Positions 26,636 through 38,463 of a stretch of DNA of 64,000 nt are shown here, one piece after another. This stretch comes from Centropus unirufus (Eukaryota; Chordata; Aves; Cuculiformes; Centropidae): contig VYZI01000083.1 in the NCBI GenBank assembly GCA_013397695.1, positions 2,605,231 through 2,669,230 of the forward strand, written 5' to 3'. Every line of letters begins with the position of its first letter. Position 1 is the stretch's first letter. The notes beneath the pieces were generated by a model. It ran no database searches and was not told where the DNA came from. It worked only from the letters and a program-made list of their open reading frames with translations. The position numbers and the translations under genes are program-made.

Positions 26636-26648
26636 AAAAAAAAAAAAA
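26636..26648. repeat. A13 homopolymer
   Basis: Thirteen consecutive A residues in otherwise mixed sequence, with no retrogene visible on either side. Confidence 0.9.
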
Positions 26649-27499
26649 GGGCATTCTTAACACTCCAGCCTCCCTCCCTGCTTGCGTTAAGACTGTAGCT
26701 GGCCAGCACAACCCAGAGATCATTTCAGAGTCGTTTTCTGGCTTGTGTGTTCCCCGGACTCGGGAGCTGAATTACCCAGAAGCCCCTCCACTGCCACTGG
26801 CCCTTCTGCGGGAGCTGCATTTGAGCTATTTAGAGTTACAGGAGATTCAACAGCTAGAGGGAACGCTCCTGTTGTGAGCTGTTGGGGATTGCACTGTCTG
26901 AAGAACTGAGGGGATGAGTCCAGATGACACCAACCCTGCACAGTGGAGGCCTCTCAGAAAAGCATCACTGTACATACAAAATGCATTTGGGTTCTTTTCC
27001 CATATACAATCCCCTATTCCTGACACTTTGAAGTGGTGAGTGAAGTCTGGATGACCAGGAACTGAGAACTTACCCTGGTAAAAAAGAAACTCTCCCTGCG
27101 TTAACAGCCCCACCACTGGCTTCATCTCTGAGCAGGCCAGTGCTTATTCACACAGAAAGGAGCAGGGCAACCCTGCTCTTCACCTGCATTATACCTTCTT
27201 GCGTGAATGCTCAGCTGAACAAATGTAAAAAATTTTTAGAAAGGCTTTCAAGAGAAAGTTCTTATTAAAAACCCTGAACTGCGGAGTGTGTGGCACAATA
27301 ACAGTGTCTGCCTGAAAATGTCATATCCTTGTCTGAGCAGCCCAATACCTTATGTGCTCTGAATAAAGATAGAGATGTAATTGCTTTTCTTGTTACGACT
27401 CACTTGTGCATCATAGATTTTTTAATATCCTGCAGAACACATGTATTGTGGGAAGGAAGCAGGTGACAGCAGTAAACATATGTAATGTTATTTTTCTTT
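26649..27499. other. Unique non-coding DNA
   Basis: The minus-strand frame at 26847-27125 (92 codons) crosses a donor-like CCAGG|GTAAGTT near 27070 but has no good acceptor and no known domain. Nothing else stands out. Confidence 0.45.
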
Positions 27500-27705
27500 A
27501 TGATAGATATGAGCAGAGAAGTCTGAATGATGGCGTAGGTTTTTAATAATCAACCAGGGAATCTTACGGGGAAGGAGTGCATTTTGCCAAGAGCAAAATC
27601 ATTAGAACTTTAACTCCAGCCATTGTGGGAAATTTCATTCAGCTAATTGTAGCCATTAAGTGACAGGTTATGCAATGAAATTACTTCAGCCTCGTCTACG
27701 TTGGA
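27500..27705. promoter_or_regulatory. Possible conserved non-coding element
   Basis: About 200 bp of repeat-free sequence contains a dense set of developmental-factor-type words: TTTTAATAATCAA, CCATTGTGG (SOX-like), AGCTAATTGTAG (homeodomain), CATTAAGTGACAG (Nkx/Meis-like) and ATGCAATGAAATTA. No frame is open across it. The call rests on texture only. Confidence 0.2.
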
Positions 27706-29877
27706 AAACAGGATGCTATCAGCAAAGTAGTTTTTTCAGAGAGCAAATGTTAAGAGTCTAATGGACTGCTGCGTAAGAGGAGCTGCACTGATGCAAAAAA
27801 CCATCCGAGCAGACGCAGGAGAGTTCTCAGGGATCTGCAGCTGGCAACATCTTTCAGTTCTTATAGACACAGAATGTCTGCAGATCCTCTAAGCAAAATA
27901 ATTCCTAACATTTTATTGAAGATTTAAAGCCAGTCCACCCTACCCTGGCTCTTCATGGACTGAGATACGAACAGACTGCATGCACAAACAAAAAATTACC
28001 TTCTTGTAGAGCAAAGCACGTTACCGCACAGGCTTTTCGAAGATCATTTCTAACAGTCAGATTAAACTTCCCACTCTCTAACTGCCTAAACCCAACAAGC
28101 CTGTGCTGCAGGCACCTGCTTTCTTCCATGGCTTTGGCCAAAGCCCTGTACACACTTAGGTCTGTAGAAGGGCAGGGTTTATAGGTGAAGCCCTCCAGAA
28201 GGAAACCAGAAGCCTGTTGGTCGAAAACACAGGCATACTCAGGATGAAAATGCTCAAGATTTGCCCGAGTCTGTTCAGGTAACGCTGCTCAATAGTTTCA
28301 GTTGGGCTGCCAGGCATCCTGGAAAAACATGGAAATTCTGATTCACCCAGAAAATTTCCCAGCAGCAGGGTCCCTGGGGCAAAACGCAGATCCCTGGTCG
28401 AATAGCTGGGCAAAAGTGTGTTTCCTATTCACACCTTTCAACAATGCCAACAAAGGGAAAGGGAGAAGTGGACCGAGGTCAAAGCTGAAGCCATCACCTC
28501 TGCCAGAACCTGCCAATACTGGCAGCCTCATGCCAAGGATTCACTTTCCTAGCCCGTGCAAACAGCACTGTCTTAAGGAAAAACAAAACCCCTTGCACTT
28601 CCTGAAGCAATGAAATAATCAGTCTTTCTATGAAAGAAAAGCATACAAAGTATATGAAGGTGTTATTAATTCAATTAAAACAGCTAAGTAGTGTTTGGCA
28701 TTTGTAAATTACGACCTCACAGTTTCTCATTATTAAACTGGACAATCGGACACAAGAGGAACACACCTGTACTGCCAGCATTTAACAATTTTGCCTCAAA
28801 GCTGTGCCAGGTCAGGGATTGGGATCAACCCATTCATTTATACAGTGATGCTTCTGGCTGTAAGAATTTCCTTCAGCTGCGAACAAATTCTAATGGAAAA
28901 GAAAGCTAAAGTAAAATATTCTGAAACCCCCAAAGCACTAGGCTGTTACAAGTGAAAAACAGTGCTGATGAATTGCGAGAGTCTGCTTCAATTCTAACCA
29001 CAAAGAGACTTAAACAAACGGGTATTAAAATATTGTCCTGGGATAGTACAAATTCTGCTATCTACATGGCAACTAAGGAGCATCCTTCTGGGATTAAAGT
29101 CTGAACACAGAACCTCCAAAAGGTTTTCTACGGAAGGATTTCAGTGAGGGCAAACCAACTCATTTTGTTAATCCAGTGCTGATTTTCAAGTATGTTAAGT
29201 CATTTATATAGATCTTATTTGGTGGTCCTAAATTCTTGTAGCTTAATCCTCTCAAAGTATTCTACTACAGTGATCTAAGGCAACTACAGCCCCAATGGGA
29301 CATGCATGCTGGTGATTCGACTTGCTTATACACACTGCCTTCACACCTCTCCGCAATTCCCCAGCTTTCCGCGTCAAACCAGAGGGTTCCCGGGCTCCGC
29401 AGTGTAGGCATATATTCAATTCTTTTTCAGCTGTACAGTAATACAGATAAATCCTGTTAAGTCCCTAATAAATGGCTTTTTTTTTCTCTTGTAAGATCAC
29501 ACGGACTCTTCAGTTTCCTAATTTGTCCTCAGCCATTCAAGCTCTCCATTTCAAATGGATGCGCACAGCCTGCCTCTTCAGCATGACTGAAGAGGTCAGT
29601 CCATTACAACCTGTCCTCGGGTTTCAACTCTTCTCCTGCAAAATCAACTTCATTAAAACGGGCCTGTGGGTGAGAACACCGTTACACCGCACACCCAGGC
29701 TCAGCACAGGTCTGAGCCATCCTGTTCTGGGCAGGAAAGGCCAAGCAGCTTTGGACTGTTGCACTACCCTATCTCTAGAAGTTAAATGTCACGGCCAGTT
29801 TTCAGGCATTGCCAAGGACAGAACCAGATATCCTCGGAATACTGCTCATCTCTACTAATTCTCAGCTCACGGACTTA
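27706..29877. other. Unique non-coding DNA
   Basis: No gene or repeat is recognised. Between 28156 and 28613 there are facing open frames of about 60-100 codons on both strands without splice sites or domains. The remainder is AT-rich. Confidence 0.5.
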
Positions 29878-30385
29878 ATAGAATCATTGAAGTTCAAAGA
29901 GTCCTCTAGGATCATCCAGGTAAACTGTTAGCCCAACACCACTGTGCCTACTAGAATATGTCCCAGAGTGCCACCTCTGCATGGCTGTTGATCCCCACCA
30001 GGGATTACGACTCCACCACTGCCCTGGGCAGCCTCTGCCAGTGCTTCACCACTCCTCCAGTGAAGAATTTTTTCCCTAAATGCAGTCCAAACCTGCCCTG
30101 GTGCAACTTGAGGCCATTTCCTCTCACCCTGTTACTTGTTAGGTGGGAGAAGAGACCAGCACCCACCTTGCTACAACCTCCTATCAGGAGGTTTTTTGTC
30201 TCCTCAGCCTCCTTTTCTCCAGGCTCAACAACCCCAAGTCCCTCAGCCACTCCCCATAATCCCTGTGCTTCAGTCCCTTCCCGAACTCCCTTGCCCTCCT
30301 CTGTACGTGCTCCTGCCCTTCAATGCCCTTCTTGTACTCTTGGGCTCAAGACTGCACACAGGTTCAACCTCAGGCTCTGGTTTCC
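29878..30385 (-). mobile_element. CR1 LINE of a second subfamily, about 500 bp
   Basis: The plus strand opens with TAGAATCATTGAAGTTCAAAG and CTAGGATCATCCAGGTAAAC, then GCCCAACACCACTGTGCCTA, TGTCCCAGAGTGCCACCTCT, GACTCCACCACTGCCCTGGG, CAACTTGAGGCCATTTCCTC, TCTCCAGGCTCAACAACCCC and ends near GGGCTCAAGACTGCACACAG. These are the blocks of the CR1 type whose 3' end reads as 'AGGATCATC...TTGAATGATTCTA'. It differs from the other long copies in the window. The minus-strand frame keeps ORF2 C-terminal sequence (RVRGNGLKLHQGRFGLHLGK). Confidence 0.95.
30005..30250 (-). pseudogene. Relic of CR1 ORF2 C-terminus
   Basis: Within the CR1 copy, this 81-codon frame reads RVRGNG-LKLHQGRFGL-LGKKFFTGGVVKHW-RLPRAVV. 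That matches the tail of the CR1 ORF2 polyprotein (endonuclease plus reverse transcriptase), the region downstream of the reverse transcriptase domain. No catalytic domain is present, so it cannot support retrotransposition. Confidence 0.85.
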
Positions 30386-31879
30386 CTGGACTCAATAGTC
30401 AGGAAAGGACTTTTCTTTCACAAATGTAAAAACTCTACGGAAGATTAATAAACATTTACAATATTCTAATGCCATACAATGAAAATGGAATTTTAAGGGA
30501 TTTTTAAAGAATTAGAAACACAAATCCAACTGAGAACAAAAAAAAAGTAAAGATTTCATTTCATTAAGGTTCTTGGAAAATTACAATTTTAAATGTTTTT
30601 CTCTTCAAAATGACAATTAATTTAATGAAAAGCTGCATACACGGAGAATACCGTTCCTCCTAGTCAGGCTGGTACACAGCAATAGCAGTTTTCCAGCATT
30701 CTCCACAATAAAGACAATGTTGATAACCAGTCAGTTTCAAGGCTTCAAAACACCTTAAGAAAATAAAGTTTAAAAATTGAGTTTAAATGCTAAAAACTTC
30801 CTTGGCAATGCTAGCGGGAATTAAAATCATCCTGATTTAATTCCCTTGGATTTCAGAAAACTAATAATGGTTCTAAATAATTAGAAACTGTTATTACATT
30901 AAAATGCATGATACATACTGATTAAATCATATTAAAATGAAAAGAATAATTTGAATTATTTACAGAAAATCCTCAAAGTGGGACAAATCTATGGACCATA
31001 AAGACAAAGAAAAGAATTCCTCCAGTAGGAACAGCTCATTGCACAAGCAACTTCTGTATTTGTTATGTCTGAATTGCATCGAATTAAGAATTTACACAAA
31101 AAATACCCATATATACTCACTGTAATACAGTCATTTAATGCCTTGGCTATCCCAGTTCAAGACTCGTTTTTAAACTACTTGATGCAACCCAATGATTTTT
31201 CATTAAAGGTAAAAAAAAATTAGTGTATTATAAATTATCCAAGACCATGATGCAAAATCCTTTTGTGACAGCAGTTTTATCTTATATTCATTTTCAGCTT
31301 CTCTGAGGATAGACTCAGATCTAAAACTCAGAGTGTTTTAGTATTATAATACATTACACAATTTCTGTTTGGTGTTTTATACTGGCCATAACGTAGTTCA
31401 AGGCAGATAGACTGAACACAAAAGATACATAAAATATATTGGAATATTAAACTCGATTCCTGCACTGTCCCTTGTGTAAATCTGCCTGTTGAACACTGGT
31501 TTGGTGACTCCCTCCCCTCTCAGCACCAGCTGAGGCAGCTCCTGGCTCCAGCTCGCTGTGCCATGGCAACCCTGAACCGAGGGTCGTTTGGTTCACAGCC
31601 AAGCACAAAGCTGGAATGCCAGCTTCCCTCGGCAGAGCCCACGAGTTGCCTGCTGTGTGCCTTTATATCCAGTTGAACCAGTAATTCCATAACTTGTGCT
31701 GCATATGATGGATTCTGTTTCACAGTCAATAATTTACATTGCTGAAAAAGAAATTTCAGCAAACACGACTAAAGAACAGCGATGCTTTTTAAGAAAGTTT
31801 CCATGTCTCTCCCCACATGCATGAGAGCCCGTGGCCAGTGACCAGACACAGCACAACGCATTTTCAGGCTGGTTTCATT
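30386..31879. other. Very AT-rich unique DNA
   Basis: From 30420 to about 31480 the sequence is unusually AT-rich, with many TTAAA, ATTAAT and AAAATT words and no open frame of note. From 31500 it becomes GC-richer. No gene or named repeat is seen. Confidence 0.5.
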
Positions 31880-31970
31880 AGGTTGACGGGACGTTTGCAG
31901 TCCCATCACCTATTTGCTGCCTGCCCTCCTCTCTACGGTCGTGACGTCCGTGCCTGCCGGCCAGTTTCAC
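31880..31970. promoter_or_regulatory. Small CpG cluster with CRE-like half-site
   Basis: About eight CpGs fall within 90 bp, against a strongly CpG-depleted background, in the order GACGGGACG, then ACGGTCGTGACGTCCGTG and GCCGGCC. TGACGT, the core of a CREB/ATF site, lies at 31942-31947. It is far too short for a CpG island. It could be an enhancer, a weak promoter or chance. Confidence 0.2.
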
Positions 31971-34900
31971 AGAGATCCTGTATCCCTAACAACGCTCCAA
32001 ACACCGCCACAGAGAAGAGCAATTCAATCACTGCCTACACTGAAGAGCCACCCTACAAATGCAAGCCTCCAAACGTGAGCCTGGGAATGCTCATGGCACG
32101 CACACAAATGCCACACTCACTGGACAGCTTCGGTCCCCACCAGCCTGTGTCTCAGCGGAGGCTGCAGGAGGCCACGCTTGGGGTGTAAGAAGGGACTCAG
32201 TGGAAGGGCAGTCACTCGCTGAAGAGCTGCCTCCAGCCCTAGTATGTGGGAAGAGGGATTGGCACTGGTCTGGAAGTGTTTGGGTACAGCAGAGGAGACA
32301 CAACTTGTAGGGTGCAGAGCATGGTGTAGGTCTCTGAAGACAGTATTTTGGCCAAGTGCACGAGGTACTTGGCCAATTTCTCAGAAGACTCAAAGAGCAG
32401 AGGGTGAGAGTCAGAAGATAGAAGTATTCGTCTGATAGCGAGGGGAAGGAGGTTTTGCTTACAGCCTTCCTTGCTGAAACCCACTATCCTACAAGGCCCT
32501 GGCCAGCCAGCTCTGTACTTACCTCTGCAGTCTGTGTTGCTTTGCCCACTCTTCAGTCTTAACAACCGCATCCTCAGCTTTATCCTAATCACTCTGATTC
32601 TTGCCAGTTCCTTACAGAACATCATACAAGAACATTACACCCGAATCCTTCTTTCCCCATCATTTTTTTTTCCACCAAGCAGCAAAGCATGACACTAACT
32701 CCCTCCCTTCCTGCAAACAAGTCATTCTGGCCAAAGCCTCTGAAGGGAGCAGGCATGCAGAGGAAAGGCTGCTCAGTCACTATCATATCCATAATTCAAC
32801 AAGAAAGGTCAAACAAGAGCTAGGAAGGTAATGGAATAACTGTGTTTACCCAAAAGACATGGCAGACTGAGTGACCTTGGGGATTCAGAGTGGAGAAGGT
32901 CATCTGTAGGGGAGGAAGGAGATGACGACATTCCCCACCCTGCCTCCTGGTACAGAATGGGAAGACAGGGGAAAAGATGGCACAGATATTTGGGGAATCC
33001 ATTCTTCAGATTTTGCTTTTCCTGCCCAAGCAATATTATCAGAATTTAGCCACATTTCCTTTATTTGACTCAATTCAATCCTGGACAATCAGCACATCAA
33101 CAGCTTCCAGCAAGTTAGAGCTGAATGCCCCAAACACATGAAAGAGCGGACAAGCAGCCATGCTTCCTGTGCTCAAGTCCTCATAGAAGAGATGCACAGT
33201 ATTAAAGCCACCGATAATTCATTAGATATTATAAAGAATTCTGACATCAAGCCTGTTGTGCTGTTGTCGATCCTCCACTGTGTCAAAATTTAGGTTCAAC
33301 TACCATTCAATTTAAATCAATTAAATCAAATCCATCATTCAATTTAAAAAGGACAGTCAGCCCAGACAAATCCAATGGAAACCTGCCTCCATTAGCCCTA
33401 GGGCTTAAGGAAATACTTGTTGAACACTAGTGGTAAACTACTTGTGCCCCTTCAAAATTAATAAAATTATTACTTAGATAAAAAGTAAACAGACTGAATT
33501 CATTTAAGCTTGTGAAATACTCTGATATCTAAATCATGTCAATGTACAAGTAAATGATCAACAAGCAAGCAATAGAAGTTTGTTACACTAGGAAGTACAT
33601 AATGTATGCTTCTACTTATGTCTTTGGCATTTAGACTACTGGAAAGTGCTTGGATAGGGGAAAAAAACAAATCAAAACATACCATGCAAAATTCGCCTTC
33701 TAACTGTGACAGCAGACTTAGATCTTGCAGGCATCTGACTCTGGTCAGGGGCCATCTCTCTCTTTCCTCAATTTTCCACCTAACTGACATCAAGCTGACT
33801 CACTTCCCGTGGGGTGCAGATGGCAGGGACTGCTGACAATAAAATATGCAGCTGGGAAGAGAACAGTCGAGATGGGACTTCCATCAAGTATGGTAGGAAA
33901 AGGTCCAATGAAGGGAGATGGCATCCTCCTCAAAATGAAGTAGCCAGTTCCTTCACTCACATGTTCTTCATAGTTTTCAAGACGAGGGAACAATAAGGTA
34001 CGATATCAATCTGAGTTCGAATTGTGTTCTGTCAAAATGATTTGTGAAAGTGAAAGGTTAGAGGGAGCTAACACGCTCTGGATGTCCAAATAAAGAATGA
34101 CAATAGTACCAGCTGTAGAGATCCATGCAGGCCAAGGAAACGCTGCCACCAAAGCACCACGTTAGAAAAGGAAGGCAGACCAAATCTCAAAGCACAAGCA
34201 GAGCCAGCTTGGCATGTGGGCAGGCCATGGTTCAGCGAGATGCCATCCTTTAATGTTGACATTTTAGCACTTTTAACAAGCAGCAGAGCAGAAGAAAGAG
34301 GAGGACATCTGCTTCTCAAAAAAAGTTTGGCTCCTGCAAAACAAAGGTGGCTCAAAGTCAACTTCAGAAGCACTTGCTGACCACTTGAGAAACTTGGCAC
34401 TGTCTCCCTACCACTTGTCCTCTTCTGCTGAATCGCTCCCTAAACTAGTAGCTCTTTCCTTCCTCTCCTCTCCTTAGAGAAGTACCATTCATCAAGAGGA
34501 AAAACATCAGCCCCCAACAACAGCATTGCATTTCAAGACCAGTCAGGTCACTCTCCAGTGAAGACAGACTGCCATTACACAAAAGCTCAGATACTCTTTC
34601 AACTTCAGGTTGAGTTTTCAAATAACAAACCTGAGGCTGATAAGCTCTTTCACTGCACAAAACATACAGAATTGGCCATAAGTCTTTAAAGCCCTGATGT
34701 ATTCCAGTCCATTAGTTTTTACAGTTCAATTTATGCTGTATTACAAGGAGATGTGCTGAACTGCCCGAAAGTACAAATTTGCCAAACTATCCAAAAATAA
34801 TCTGGAAAGCAAGAAAGTCAGGATAGCAGCCAAATCAGAAGCAGCATGGCCATTTTACTACCAGTTCAACTGGTAATAAATTTTTTAAAGCACTGTTAGA

Positions 34901-36033
34901 CGTATCTAGATTAATTTGAGTTTAACTCACACAGACCACTGATACATACAGGTTCATGTACTGTAGGAATAACGACAACACAGACAACCTTCCTCTCTGT
35001 TAGGACAACATACAATTATCCAAGCTATTGTGTTGCCACACAGTAACCTAAAGTGATTACCTCGACCAGAAACGCAGCTTCTCGATGAATTCTGCAGTAT
35101 GGAAGAGTTAGCGGGCAAAGACAGAAGTCGCAAAGAAGTAGAGCTAGCGAGGGTAGATGCAGCATTACCATGACAATAAACTTCCTACCATAAAGGAGTG
35201 AAATAGTGTTAAATTAAGCTTATCCTCTGCAAGTTGAACACATGTTGGGATTTTCTATTTGCTTACTCTAAAATTTACATCACAATTGAAGTATTACCCA
35301 AATGCAGAGTCATCATATTAGCAGCAGAGAGCCTGTCTGATCACTGCCATATGAAACCATGGCAAGTAGCAATGGTTTGAATTATTTCTGCTTCTCTTCT
35401 ATGTAGCACCCGATAGAGAATTTCAGGCTTCAGGGCCATCACTGTGCTGCTTTTCAACTCATACATATTCATGGAGAGACTCTCCCTAACTGACATCTGA
35501 CAGTTCTAGCTGACTTCCAAAATGCAGTTATCTGTACTCCCTCTGGAAAATAGGGCAAATAGAAAAATTGGGAAAATAGCTTAAAAATAATATCAAGAAC
35601 ATGTCAAAGGTTGGGCTTGCTAACCAGGTTCATGGTTAAAAGCATTCTTTAATGTTTTACCTAGTTAGGTTATGATACACTGTTTTGCACTGCTGTTAAC
35701 CAAGCCGAAAGCAAGCTTGTGTTAAGTAACCACAGTAAATCAAAAGTGAAGAGAACCTGCAAAAAGAGAAATATGCTCTGGAAGAATGCTGACCACAAGA
35801 AACTATACCAGATTGTTGTTTGGAGATGTTTATTAAATACCTCCTCTTGGCCATGATCATTTATGCCATTTTAGAAGCAGAAGTAGCAATGCTGCTGCAG
35901 TGAGATGCTCAAATTCATTGAAATTTGCCCTCTTCAGGTCAAGAAAATGGACTTTTAACAAGTGGCAAATTAAAATGTCAAGAGCAATCACACAGACACT
36001 TGTTTACAAGACTGTTATTATTTTGTTTTACAG
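31971..36033. other. Unique non-coding DNA
   Basis: No gene is seen. A perfect minus-strand donor (AGAG|GTAAGTAC) lies at about 32516-32524, but the open frame leading into it lacks a pyrimidine tract and acceptor, so I leave it out. CATTCAATTTAAA recurs at 33304-33316 and 33336-33348. The plus-strand sequence just before 36034 is an unusually T-rich tract described with the next feature. Confidence 0.5.
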
Positions 36034-36151
36034 GTCCAAGAAGGTTTGTCTTTCTCAGCAATCACTGTGCTAACATTTTCACCACAAAGGGAAGGTACCA
36101 GATAACATCGACTGGTTTTTGACACCCCGACTTAAACTGTGGAATTCTTAG
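36034..36151 (+). other. Candidate non-coding or UTR exon, 118 nt
   Basis: A very good acceptor, TTATTATTTTGTTTTACAG, ends at 36033, and a good donor, TTCTTAG|GTGAGC, follows 36151. All three frames between them contain a stop codon, so if this is an exon it is untranslated, a terminal coding exon with an alternative end, or part of a long non-coding RNA. A second acceptor (TTTGTCTTTCTCAG) lies inside it and a weaker internal donor (GGAAG|GTACC) follows. No promoter or poly(A) site tied to it was found. Confidence 0.25.
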
Positions 36152-36948
36152 GTGAGCACAGAGCCCCTCACAATTCTCAAAACTCTTTCAGACTCAATTA
36201 CAACAAAGGAAAATGTTGCAAGCAAAGTGTTTGGCATCTGCATTTTTAACAAGCGTATCTAGTTGTCTCCCACAGAGTGAAGATTGCGATTTGACCTTCA
36301 AATCTTGCTGTCACTTCTACGGGGTTTTTTAACTGCATTCAAAGACTTTGCTTCACATATTCATCTTCCACACAAAAATAGGAAGTTCCATAAGTACAAA
36401 TCCCAATTCACAGGCACAAGTTGAACATGGATTTCAGAAAATCCTGAAGAAAATTAGGCCAAAAACATGCCCTGTGTAATGTTTTACAGTAATTCACAGT
36501 CAAAAGATCACATGCTGGCCCCTACTTATGTAGAGAACAATTTGGCTGTCACTAGAATCCTTTGAAGTGGCATCTTTCTTCCCTTCAGATGCCATTGGTG
36601 GCTAATAGTAAGAAATTTCTCCATGGACTTCATCTGATCTATTCTTATCCAAAGAAAAAGTACCATTTCGGCTACACTGAGAGCTTTCTCAAGAACTTAA
36701 AACCCTCTTTACCTGAGGCAGTAAATTATTGGACTAGGACCAGAAGTGATAAATATCAGACTTCTGTGAGCACAAGTATGTTAATGGATACTGATTATAC
36801 AAGACAAGTTTTATGCTACAGAAAAAAATAACTACTCTCTTCCGCATCAGCTCATCTTATAATGTTCATTAAAGCGACACATAACATTGCTTCCATGTGA
36901 TCGCTTCCAGTAGTTAAACGGTTAACAGCTTTTACGGATGGATTTAAT
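36152..36948. other. Unique non-coding DNA
   Basis: An 89-codon plus-strand frame at 36562-36831 has no domain, no convincing start context and no partner exon. Nothing else is seen. Confidence 0.45.
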
Positions 36949-36988
36949 TTTCCATCTTTTCTTCACAGTTTCCATCTTTTCTTCACAG
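36949..36988 (+). repeat. Perfect tandem duplication of a 20-bp acceptor-like unit
   Basis: TTTCCATCTTTTCTTCACAG occurs twice with no gap (36949-36968 and 36969-36988). Each unit is a pyrimidine tract ending in CACAG, the form of a 3' splice site. The identity of the two units implies a recent slippage or duplication event. Downstream, GGGAA|GTAAAT near 37080 is a possible weak donor. Confidence 0.9.
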
Positions 36989-38412
36989 AGATAAAAGCAA
37001 TGGAATGTCTTGTCTTTAAAGGGACTTTGTCTTATTGCTCACATACATAAAGAAATTACTAGCCCTTTATTTTAGGGGAAGTAAATCAAAGGAACGCACG
37101 CTGCTATGTTTGAGGTAATGTTTATGGCACCGTCTTAGAAACATGCTAGTGATCAGAAACTTGCATTACAACCACACTACATGGCAATCCAGCCCCAGCA
37201 AGGAATCCATTTCCACTGGAATGGGCAGGCAGAGGCCCTTCACCACTGCTCCTTGCCTTGGTCAGAGTAAGGAGCCACGCTGAAGGTGGAGAACTTTCCG
37301 CGCAGTTTCTCTCCTTCCCTGCTGTTTGATAATGCTAAACATTCACAAGGAGAGCGCTAGTTTGTACTGTTTGGCTGTCTTTGTTTCAAACCCATATATC
37401 CAAACCCTACAGGGGATGAGGTAGCCAATGAGAGAACGTGATCTGCTCCATATTTTCACATGGCCAAGGCTCACATTCTTGCCTGCGTTCCACTGTCTCA
37501 TCAGGAAATCCAACACAGGAAAATGCTGTTGTAGCTTCTGATGCACATCTTCTATTTCTGTTACAGGAACTTTTAAAAGTTTATTTTAATGCCATGTTTT
37601 GTTTGTATTTTACACTTCTACGTTCCACAGGAACACCTGTAACAGTGACTAGGAGTATACTTAGATAAGAATTATAAGCTCTCAAATGGTAGCTTCACAT
37701 ACCTTTATTTCTCATTCAGGGATTTGAAAACATTTAAAATATTAATTAAGCTTTACAACCTGTTTATTTAACTAACTCTGGAGATAGAAAAATTGAGATG
37801 GGGAGGTCAAACAAGTCCGTACCAAGTAAAATTCAAGCCTCAAAGCCCTTGCATTAATCATACAATCCCAAATGCCCTCTGTAACCTTTAAAGGTATTGC
37901 ATTTAGTTCTGCCAAAGACAATTCAGGGACTCGCACAGAATAAGCCGCAAAACATTCTCTATGTCAATTCTTTCTTAAGGCCTCCTCTAATTAGCAGGTC
38001 AGCAACATAATAAACCACAACAGCTCCCTTAGCATCCTTCAAGCCACTGTGTAGACCAGATTGGGAATGTTTTTCCTTTTAAACAAAACCATGATGATGT
38101 TCTAATTCCAGGTACCAACGTTTCTTTTAGATTTATTCGCTGAAAAGTATGTCTAGACCTGGCATCTGGCATATAATTTTGAAAGAGAAATCACAGGGTT
38201 GCATTATCGGGTTTGCAAATTGCCACAGACTTCAAGTCAACAAAAGCGAAGTTACAGTCCACGATGAGAAGGGGAAATTAAAGGCAGCTTTCACATTGTA
38301 CCCACATACCTTTTGATCCCAGGCTCCATGAGAAAAACACACATTCCTGTGTGACATGAACTGCTGGAAGCAAAAGCAGGATTAAGGAAGGGGGCCGAGT
38401 GCCTCACCTACC
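36989..38412. other. Unique non-coding DNA
   Basis: No gene or named repeat is seen. A C/T-to-AT composition change occurs near 37330. There are no long open frames. Confidence 0.5.
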
Positions 38413-38463
38413 TCTGAAGTTAGTGGGGGCTGAGACACTCCAGCACCTTGCAAGATTGAGCTC
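38413..38463. repeat. Probable ancient amniote repeat remnant
   Basis: CTGAAGTTAGTGGGGGCTGAG followed by CTCCAGCACCTTGCAAGATTGAGC resembles one arm of a widespread palindromic amniote repeat, whose arm I remember as 'TGAAGTCAATGGGAGTTGAG...GCTCAGCACCTTGCAGGATC'. The match is by memory and roughly three-quarters identical. I cannot name the family with certainty. Confidence 0.45.

Noticed and set aside
32516..32625. Minus-strand open frame ending at a perfect GTAAGTAC donor
   Set aside because: No convincing acceptor upstream, and a basic, low-complexity peptide typical of chance.
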